The notes under the pieces are model-generated. The model was not told the DNA's origin, ran no database searches, and was given only the letters and a program-made list of their open reading frames with translations. A stretch of DNA of 5,653 bases from Microcaldota archaeon (lineage in GTDB: Archaea; Micrarchaeota; Micrarchaeia; Norongarragalinales; UBA8480): positions 5,390 through 11,042 of the forward strand of contig JAHFHN010000012.1 of the NCBI GenBank assembly GCA_023246885.1, given 5' to 3'. Both the position numbers and the translations under genes were made by a program. The stretch's first letter is position 1. Each line of letters begins with the position of its first letter. Of the stretch, positions 1 through 4,466 are shown piece after piece.

Positions 1-1790
1 GTTGAATTGATGTTGAAACAACCAAGTACGTTGGAATAAACAACTGAATCAATATCAAGTTGCACGTCTGCAGAAACTGGGTTTAAGCCAGTTGCACCAT
101 TTACAGTGATTGTACGACTACCAACTGCACCTTCTTCAACTGATGCACACATGTGCACAGTGCGTGATTCGTCTCTTGCTAGCCAGAAGTTTGGAGTGTC
201 AAAAGTTGTGGTTACCCCGGGACTAGATGGAGCTGCTGCAAGTCTAACTTGAGTGCGTTGTCCACGGTTTTGTAATAGTAAATCAAAGCATGCTTGTCCA
301 CCCGCGTGAAGTGATTCGCGCGTTGACAATGGTTGAATCGAAACGCCGCCGTTTGTGTTAAATGGAATATTGAGGTTTGCAGTACAAGCCCATTTACCAC
401 GAGCAGTTACACTTGCAAGTCCGCTTGTTGAAGCGCCACTTTGTGGAGTAACAGTAACAACTGTGGATTCATATGGGGCTAGCGAAAGCGACAATGGCCC
501 GCTTAATGAAGCAGGTGAAGAGTATGAAAATAAAATTGAATTATTTTCGTTTACATTATTAGTAACTTGTAATTGCACGCCACTTGCAACATTGTCAGTT
601 GTGACACTACCAACTAGGTTTAAGCTCACGTCACATGCTGGAATTGAAAGTGAGTTTAAGCAAATTGGCACAATGCTAGTCCTGCCAGCTGAAACAACCG
701 CAGTTGCGCTTGCATCACCATAACCAACTCTAGAAACTAAAACATCTTGAGCGCCTGGTTCGAGCAAGGCACCATTTACTTCTCCATTAGCATCCGTTAC
801 AAGTGTTGCTGAGCTGCCAACACGAACAGCTGCACCAGGAAGACCTAGACCAGTTGCGCAATCAGTTACGCGAAGCATTGAATCTCCAGTTGTTGCGCTT
901 GCAGGTGCAACAGAGAGACTTGCAGAACTTGAACAAATCCTACCATTAACATAAGCTTGAACTGTTGGTGTTCCAGCAGAAGAATATGAACATGACGCGA
1001 TGCACGTTCCAGTTGATCCGCCACTACAAGCAAGTGAAGCTACTTCGCCGTTTCCACAGCTCACATAACCACTTGCGCTTTCTACGTCACTATATGAAAC
1101 TGCAACTGCGGCATTTTCACCTGCACGAACAGGCGAAGGGGTAACGCTTGAAACAAAACAAATTGGGTTAAGCGGAGCGCACACGCCACCTTCAAGTTTG
1201 GTTCCAGAAGGACAACCACATTGAGTTGGTCGATCAACTAAGTTGCCTGCACTAGTGCAAAACTGCGGTCTTGAAGAAGAGCAAGTGTTGAGGGCGGTGC
1301 CGTCGCTACAAGTTTGAGTTATACACCTGTTTCGGTTATCTGGGTCTTGAGTTTGACCCGCTGGACAACCACACATGGTTGCCTTGTCAATTAATGCGCC
1401 ATTAAAACAATATTTAGGATAGTCGCTTGAACACATTCCAGAAGGAGTTCCATCTATACAAGATGAGCCAGTTGATGGTGCAGCATAAACAACTGTACCA
1501 GGGTTAACTACGTAAGTCGGGTAATAAGTTCCTACAAAAGGGTAACAGTAGCGCGAATAGAATGGGTCAAATGGATCACAGTATGCGCCAAAACTAGCGG
1601 AATACGGGGAACAAACATAGAAACCATAAGCGTCATAATAACAATAATGCGAATAAACCGTAGGAAAACCAGTAGTTACGGAAACACTTACGCTTACACC
1701 AGTTCCAGTTCCTGAAGCAAAATCTGCCCGAACTAAACTAGCGGCAAGTAAAAGCAAAGTACCTGCTGCAAAATACATCAACTTATTCAT
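1..1790 (-). CDS. Large secreted, cysteine-rich multidomain surface protein (5' part; runs off the left edge)
   Basis: I translated this frame by hand; it stays open for 596 codons to the window edge. Residues 1-22 are a Sec signal peptide: Lys3, a hydrophobic core at 6-20, and V-R-A before a likely cleavage at Ala22/Asp23. Residues 46-102 are rich in Tyr and Cys. Residues 111-156 and 161-204 are two tandem six-cysteine repeats (C.DGT...C...P..C...CGCP). Residues about 212-296 look like an Ig/PKD-type sandwich with several Cys. Residues 304-378 resemble a carboxypeptidase-regulatory-like domain (LPGAAVRV, VTDANGE, LEPGAQDVLVSRVGYG). Residues about 386-477 and 483-576 look like further beta domains of CARDB/FixG type. 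The product is probably extracellular, an envelope or adhesion protein; no enzymatic motif is seen. An in-frame ATG at 1794-1796 is an alternative start. The TATA box at 1822-1830 implies a leader of only 3-9 nt, with no Shine-Dalgarno. The 3' end is missing, so any membrane anchor cannot be judged. Confidence 0.9.
   Translation of the reverse strand, partial: MNKLMYFAAGTLLLLAASLVRADFASGTGTGVSVSVSVTTGFPTVYSHYCYYDAYGFYVCSPYSASFGAYCDPFDPFYSRYCYPFVGTYYPTYVVNPGTVVYAAPSTGSSCIDGTPSGMCSSDYPKYCFNGALIDKATMCGCPAGQTQDPDNRNRCITQTCSDGTALNTCSSSRPQFCTSAGNLVDRPTQCGCPSGTKLEGGVCAPLNPICFVSSVTPSPVRAGENAAVAVSYSDVESASGYVSCGNGEVASLACSGGSTGTCIASCSYSSAGTPTVQAYVNGRICSSSASLSVAPASATTGDSMLRVTDCATGLGLPGAAVRVGSSATLVTDANGEVNGALLEPGAQDVLVSRVGYGDASATAVVSAGRTSIVPICLNSLSIPACDVSLNLVGSVTTDNVASGVQLQVTNNVNENNSILFSYSSPASLSGPLSLSLAPYESTVVTVTPQSGASTSGLASVTARGKWACTANLNIPFNTNGGVSIQPLSTRESLHAGGQACFDLLLQNRGQRTQVRLAAAPSSPGVTTTFDTPNFWLARDESRTVHMCASVEEGAVGSRTITVNGATGLNPVSADVQLDIDSVVYSNVLGCFNINS
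1179..1460 (-). repeat. Two tandem six-cysteine protein repeats inside the surface protein
   Basis: Repeat one covers residues 111-156 with spacing C-x8-C-x7-C-x11-C-x-C-x13-C. Repeat two covers residues 161-204 with spacing C-x8-C-x7-C-x12-C-x-C-x10-C. Both keep DGT after the first Cys, a Pro before the third Cys and a CGCP core. The DNA copies have diverged, so this is an old protein-level duplication and not a recent DNA repeat. Disulfide bonding outside the cell is the likely use. I recall similar CxDGT...CGCP modules from DPANN and other uncultivated-lineage surface proteins, but that is memory and not a search result. Confidence 0.85.
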
Positions 1791-1821
1791 AAACATCCCG
1801 TTACTACTCGGTAGTGACAAG

Positions 1822-1830
1822 TATTTAAAG
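1822..1830 (-). promoter_or_regulatory. TATA box of the surface-protein gene
   Basis: The minus strand reads CTTTAAATA. Placing it 23-30 nt before the start site puts transcription near 1799, only a few nt before the ATG codons at 1796 and 1790. The mRNA would be leaderless or nearly so, which agrees with the absence of a Shine-Dalgarno sequence. Confidence 0.6.
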
Positions 1831-1876
1831 GTTGGGGGTTTAAAAGCCCAAAAGTAAAGTGGAGGCGAAAAGCTAC

Positions 1877-1890
1877 AAAAAAAGAAAAAA
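1877..1890 (-). terminator. Oligo-T terminator after tRNA-Trp
   Basis: Read on the minus strand, the bases just after the tRNA 3' end are six T, one C, then seven T. Such T tracts without a required hairpin are the usual archaeal termination signal. The tract separates the tRNA transcript from the promoter of the surface-protein gene downstream on the same strand. Confidence 0.7.
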
Positions 1891-2024
1891 TGGGGTCACG
1901 GGGATTTGAACCCCGATCCTTAGGTTTCTTCAAAACAGATAATCATCGGATAAGCGAGTTTTGCTTAGCCTCTTCGCTCCATGTGACTGGAGCCTAACAT
2001 ACTGCCAGGTTGTACTATAACCCC
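1891..2024 (-). tRNA. tRNA-Trp (anticodon CCA) with a 61-nt intron
   Basis: The minus strand folds into a full cloverleaf. The acceptor GGGGTTA pairs with TGACCCC (one G-T wobble), with A73 as discriminator. The D stem is GTAC/GTAT with GG in its loop. The anticodon stem TTAGG pairs with CCTAA. The T arm is CGGGG-TTCAAAT-CCCCG. The anticodon CCA is complementary to 1988-1990. Exon 1 is 1987-2024 and exon 2 is 1891-1925; the intron between them (1926-1986) sits at the standard 37/38 site. After splicing the anticodon loop is CTCCAGA, as expected for archaeal tRNA-Trp. The mature RNA has 73 nt and CCA is not encoded. Archaeal tRNA-Trp genes commonly carry an intron here. A clean 3-4-3 bulge-helix-bulge is not obvious: the best central helix (CTCC with GAAG) has one mismatch. 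Confidence 0.95.
1926..1986 (-). other. Intron of tRNA-Trp
   Basis: This is the segment left over when the 7-nt anticodon loop and the paired anticodon stem are restored. Intron nt 6-11 (TGGAGC) are perfectly complementary to tRNA nt 31-36 (GCTCCA), anticodon included. The 5' splice site then lies in the 6-nt loop of that hairpin. The same intron segment (AGCGA) can instead pair with TCGCT further down the intron, so two alternative folds exist. A CCGATGA near 1943-1949 resembles a C or C' box at five of seven positions; no exact CTGA D box is present. Confidence 0.8.
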
Positions 2025-2053
2025 ATTTTTTAACTAACTATAAGCAACGAATT

Positions 2054-2065
2054 GGCTAAAAAGCC
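2054..2065. promoter_or_regulatory. Palindrome GGCTAAAAAGCC in the divergent promoter region
   Basis: GGCT and AGCC flank an A4 centre. Its midpoint lies about 36 nt before the tRNA-Trp 5' end on one side and about 37 nt before the ATG at 2097 on the other. On the minus strand the A/T core is placed to act as a TATA-like element giving a tRNA leader of roughly 10 nt; on the plus strand it would start transcription near 2085. It could be a shared core promoter or an operator. The role is inference from position. Confidence 0.4.
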
Positions 2066-2070
2066 GTTTG

Positions 2071-2090
2071 GTATAACACATTAGTATAAC
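2071..2090 (+). promoter_or_regulatory. Direct repeat of GTATAAC before the rnhB operon
   Basis: GTATAAC occurs at 2071-2077 and again at 2084-2090, 13 bp apart, ending 6 bp before the ATG. The first copy could be a TATA box for a leaderless transcript, though the spacing to the ATG (about 23 nt from its centre) is slightly short. No Shine-Dalgarno sequence precedes 2097, which favours leaderless initiation or a very short leader. The pair could also be a regulator site. Confidence 0.4.
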
Positions 2091-2096
2091 AAAAAC

Positions 2097-2804
2097 ATGT
2101 TACTTGCACCACGCACTAAAGAGGATTTTGTCAAGCAAATTTCGACACTCAGTCCAGCAGAAAGGCGAGTAGTTATACTCGCAGGTAGGCACTTAAACGA
2201 AGGGAGTAGAAACTTGGCAGTTCGTCACCACGGAGAGTGGGAAAAGCACGGCGCAGTAACAGTACTCATTCCAGCAGGTTGGACGCCGCATGGGTTTTGG
2301 CACGAAATGAAAAAAATAGCAAAACAAGGTAATAAAACGCCCCGGAGATTATCAAGAATAACTAATCGAAAAGCAAAAGGAGTTCCTTTTGACGAAGATT
2401 TAATTCGTTTATTAGAAAAAAACCAAGTTACTGCACCAGTGGTTAATTTGCATGGAGAACCATGCGACACTAAGGGCGGAAGATTAGTAGTATTAGTACA
2501 AAAAAAGGCGCCTGAGAGAATTAAGGAAGCACTTGATCGTTTGCCTTTAACTAAAAGATTTAAAGTTGTTGAAGAGGAAGGCGGGGAAAGTTTAACAGCA
2601 CACCCACACGAAGTGTTAGTGGAATATGAATTTGTGGGAAAGCCAAAGGGAAGTAGAGTTTACAACAGTAGAGATGTCCGACACGACCAACTTAGTCTAA
2701 TGTATTTAAGAGATGAACTAATTACTGCACAAGCGCTTGAACACTTTAGAAAGACCCATGCAGCTAAATTTAATGCACTTATTAGAGAATTAGCTGAGGC
2801 ATAA
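2097..2804 (+). CDS. Unrecognised 235-aa protein; possible M14/aspartoacylase-like zinc hydrolase
   Basis: I do not recognise this protein with confidence. It appears soluble, with no signal peptide or membrane segment. After a short helix (residues 8-28) comes a hydrophobic strand, VVILAG, followed by H32-L-N-E35. Then come IPAGWTPHGFW (58-68), a basic segment with R87-ITN-R91, and VVNLH119-GEP. Peptidase family M14 and the AstE/AspA deacylases bind zinc through H-x-x-E and a later His in a strand-end LH motif, with an N-R motif between; the order and spacing here fit that pattern. HEVLVEYEF (171-179) could supply the catalytic Glu (E176 or E178). The C-terminal 40 residues look helical. The gene is 2 nt upstream of rnhB, so the two are almost surely co-transcribed. 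The start at 2097 is preceded by AT-rich promoter-like sequence and no Shine-Dalgarno. The gene call is secure; the hydrolase assignment is a hypothesis. Confidence 0.85.
   Translation: MLLAPRTKEDFVKQISTLSPAERRVVILAGRHLNEGSRNLAVRHHGEWEKHGAVTVLIPAGWTPHGFWHEMKKIAKQGNKTPRRLSRITNRKAKGVPFDEDLIRLLEKNQVTAPVVNLHGEPCDTKGGRLVVLVQKKAPERIKEALDRLPLTKRFKVVEEEGGESLTAHPHEVLVEYEFVGKPKGSRVYNSRDVRHDQLSLMYLRDELITAQALEHFRKTHAAKFNALIRELAEA
2795..2799 (+). promoter_or_regulatory. Shine-Dalgarno TGAGG for rnhB
   Basis: TGAGG, matching the CCUC of the archaeal 16S rRNA tail, lies inside the end of the upstream gene, 7 nt before the rnhB ATG. It is one of the few recognisable ribosome binding sites in the window and supports an internal operon gene whose start is at 2807. 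Confidence 0.5.
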
Positions 2805-2806
2805 AA

Positions 2807-3472
2807 ATGAAAAAAATAATTGTCGGTATCGACGAAGCAGGCCGAGGGCCAGCAATCGGCCCATTAGTCATATGCGCTTATTCCATAGCAGAAGATGATT
2901 CGCAAGAATTGAAAAAATCTGGCGTTAAAGACTCTAAAATGCTCTCCCCATCAACACGCGAGCAATTTTACAACAAATTATCAAAAGGCACTTACGCAGT
3001 GCGCCACGTAACTGCAATTGAGCTCACAATTGCGATGCAAAAAAAAATCTCGCTTAACGAACTAGAGGCAAAAGTGGCAGTCGAATTGTTGAACGAACTT
3101 GAAACTAAAACAAACTTTTACCGCGCCTACATTGACTCGCCAGACCCAGAGCCAAGTAAATATGCAACTCGAATACGAAAGTATTATCACGGCAAAGCCG
3201 AATTAGTTTCGGAAAACAAAGCCGATGTAAATTATCCGGTTGCAAGCGCCGCAAGTATTATTGCCAAAGTTGAACGCGACAAGGAAATTCAACGCATTAA
3301 GAAAATAGTTGGAGAAGATTTCGGCTCGGGTTATTCATCAGATCCAAAAACAATTGATTTTCTGACCAGGCGACACAATGACCCAATAGTGCAGGAATAC
3401 ATGCGACACGAGTGGGCAACTATAAAAAACTTGAAAATAAAAACAAAACAAACCGGGCTCGCTGAATTTTAA
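2807..3472 (+). CDS. rnhB: Ribonuclease HII
   Basis: RNase HII cuts the RNA strand of RNA-DNA hybrids and starts removal of single ribonucleotides misincorporated into DNA; it needs Mg2+ or Mn2+. The 221-aa product has the archaeal length. The four catalytic acidic residues are all visible: D9 and E10 in GIDEAGRGP, D110 in YIDSPD, and D140 in ENKADVNYPVASAASI. The GRG substrate-gripping motif is at 12-14. The loop GSGYSSDP (173-180) holds the Tyr that recognises the RNA-DNA junction. RHEWATIKN near residue 200 is the usual C-terminal motif. The gene follows the 2097-2804 gene by 2 nt and has its own TGAGG ribosome binding site. Its stop codon overlaps the stop of the convergent gene on the other strand. 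Nothing looks truncated, so it should be active. Confidence 0.97.
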   Translation: MKKIIVGIDEAGRGPAIGPLVICAYSIAEDDSQELKKSGVKDSKMLSPSTREQFYNKLSKGTYAVRHVTAIELTIAMQKKISLNELEAKVAVELLNELETKTNFYRAYIDSPDPEPSKYATRIRKYYHGKAELVSENKADVNYPVASAASIIAKVERDKEIQRIKKIVGEDFGSGYSSDPKTIDFLTRRHNDPIVQEYMRHEWATIKNLKIKTKQTGLAEF

Positions 3473-3939
3473 AAATTTTCAACAGCTGCTTTTTCAATTA
3501 ACAAATCTTCAAACGCGTAAACGGATAACGTTTTTTCGCTTAAACCATATTTTTTGCAAAGTGACTGTTCTGCGTTTTTCAAAAACGCTTTTTGTGGTAC
3601 CTGCAATTTTCCGATTGCTTGCAATTCGGTTTTATTAGCATCATCAAGACAATTAACCGCAGCTAGACAAACTAGTGGAAGTACTGGTTTAGTGAACTCA
3701 GCCGCGTTGGAAACATTAGTAGTCAAAGCTATTTTGCACAGCCACTCGAGTGAAAGCGTATTCGCTATGTTTTTTCCACCCGCGTAAGATTTATATGCTT
3801 GTAGAAACGCATATTGTACAAAGCGAGGCACTGCCGCGTATTCGTTATTTATAACTATAAACGCAGCGTTGCTTCTCAGCTTGTACTTTAACACTTCTTC
3901 AATAGGAGCAATTAGTTCAAGTGAATAAATCGAAAACAT
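3469..3939 (-). CDS. Probable KEOPS complex subunit Cgi121
   Basis: Cgi121 is a small KEOPS subunit that binds Bud32 and the CCA end of tRNA, helping Kae1 make t6A37 on ANN-decoding tRNAs. From the start at 3939 the product has 156 aa, close to the family norm. In that numbering the recognisable core is QYAFLQAYKSYAGGKNIANT at 42-61 followed by LSLEWL, the helix pattern in which family members carry a run like H..A...A.......N.A.S...E.L. The C-terminal KKYGLSEKTL then EDLLIEKAAVENF matches the usual family ending of the form L..E..AL... A typical RQI-like stretch after the EWL helix is replaced by TTNVSNA, so the protein is divergent. The frame extends upstream to an ATG at 4005, but that would overlap rps8e by 22 nt and add 22 residues unlike the family; TTG codons in between are also possible. 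The call rests on motif memory, without a search. Confidence 0.65.
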   Translation of the reverse strand: MFSIYSLELIAPIEEVLKYKLRSNAAFIVINNEYAAVPRFVQYAFLQAYKSYAGGKNIANTLSLEWLCKIALTTNVSNAAEFTKPVLPLVCLAAVNCLDDANKTELQAIGKLQVPQKAFLKNAEQSLCKKYGLSEKTLSVYAFEDLLIEKAAVENF

Positions 3940-3944
3940 ATAAG
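3931..3944 (+). promoter_or_regulatory. BRE plus TATA box of rps8e
   Basis: CGAAAA (3931-3936) is a good transcription factor B recognition element and is followed directly by CATATAAG (3937-3944). The predicted start of transcription is near 3967, giving a leader of about 17 nt. GGGAG at 3965-3969 lies 14 nt before the ATG, rather far for a Shine-Dalgarno and close to the transcript end. The TATA box covers the likely start codon of the divergent Cgi121 gene (3937-3939). Confidence 0.7.
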
Positions 3945-3983
3945 GAAACAACAAGAAAGTATTAGGGAGTTGAAAATAGTTAA

Positions 3984-4373
3984 ATGGTATTGTACAATAA
4001 GCCAATCAAACGCAAAGCCAGCGGTTCAGGTGGAAGAAGGCGCGCTAGCCAAGACAAACGCTTGCATCACTACGGCGGGTTCCAGGCAATGACTAGATTA
4101 AACAAGGAAGGCAAAGAACACCGCGACGTAACTAAAACAAAAGGCGGAAGCATTAAAGTTAAGCCAAAAGCAGTTTCATTTGCAAACTTAGTTGTAAATG
4201 GCAAAAATCAAAAAGTCAAAATCATCAACGTAGTTGAAACACCGTCAAACAAACACTACGCTCGTGAAAACATCATTATCAAAGGCGCTATAATTGAAAC
4301 TGAGGCAGGCAAAGCACGCGTAACTAACCGACCAGGTCAAGACGGAGTAATCAACGCAGTGCCAATCAAGTAA
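3984..4373 (+). CDS. rps8e: 30S ribosomal protein S8e
   Basis: S8e is an archaeal/eukaryotic small-subunit protein that binds 16S rRNA. The 129-aa product has the length of archaeal S8e. The basic N-terminus has the KRKASGSGGRRR run (9-20), matching the family's KRKPTGG start. TKTKGGSIKVK (51-61) corresponds to the RTRGGN segment. The C-terminal half is most conserved: VVETPSNKHYARENIIIKGA (83-102), then IIETEAGKARVTNRPGQDG and V-I-N-A-V. The start at 3984 puts KRK at residue 9, as in other archaeal S8e, and the promoter at 3931-3944 fits it. The gene is transcribed divergently from the Cgi121 gene and is followed by its own T-rich stretch. No unusual truncation is visible. Confidence 0.97.
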   Translation: MVLYNKPIKRKASGSGGRRRASQDKRLHHYGGFQAMTRLNKEGKEHRDVTKTKGGSIKVKPKAVSFANLVVNGKNQKVKIINVVETPSNKHYARENIIIKGAIIETEAGKARVTNRPGQDGVINAVPIK

Positions 4374-4406
4374 TTACTTATTGCATGCGTAAAGCGCTCC
4401 TTTGCC

Positions 4407-4417
4407 TTTTTATATTT
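4407..4417 (+). promoter_or_regulatory. T tract and TATA box between rps8e and the pilin-like gene
   Basis: TTTTTATATTT can serve two roles. The five T ending at 4411 are suited to ending the rps8e transcript, and TTTATATT is a good TATA box. The implied transcription start is near 4438, leaving a leader of about 29 nt before the ATG at 4467. No clear Shine-Dalgarno sequence is present in that leader. Confidence 0.5.
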
Positions 4418-4422
4418 CTGAC

Positions 4423-4437
4423 AATGCGTTAAGCATT
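4423..4437. repeat. Inverted repeat AATGC-GTTAA-GCATT
   Basis: A perfect 5-bp inverted repeat with a 5-nt spacer sits between the TATA box and the predicted transcription start of the pilin-like gene. A repressor bound here would block initiation. The stem is too short and weak to be a convincing RNA structure, and the role is unproven. Confidence 0.3.
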
Positions 4438-4466
4438 AATTCAGATATGCAGTTACATTGACTAAT

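Noticed and set aside
212..400. Short minus-strand open frame
   Set aside because: It is out of frame with the surface-protein gene that covers it and shows no family features.
355..723. 122-codon open frame on the plus strand
   Set aside because: It lies antisense inside the surface-protein gene, whose frame is open for 596 codons with a signal peptide and domain structure. The plus-strand translation has no recognisable features and no promoter.
2225..2470. 81-codon minus-strand open frame
   Set aside because: It is antisense within the 2097-2804 gene, with composition typical of a shadow frame and no start signals.
3554..3787. 77-codon plus-strand open frame
   Set aside because: It is antisense to the Cgi121-like gene, which has recognisable family features.
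3940..4005. N-terminal extension of the Cgi121-like protein to the ATG at 4005
   Set aside because: It would overlap rps8e, has no promoter-like sequence upstream, and adds 22 residues beyond the usual family length.
4458..4466. TTG start for the pilin-like protein, three codons upstream
   Set aside because: The ATG at 4467 already gives a complete basic leader and prepilin signal; neither start has a Shine-Dalgarno to decide, so ATG is preferred.
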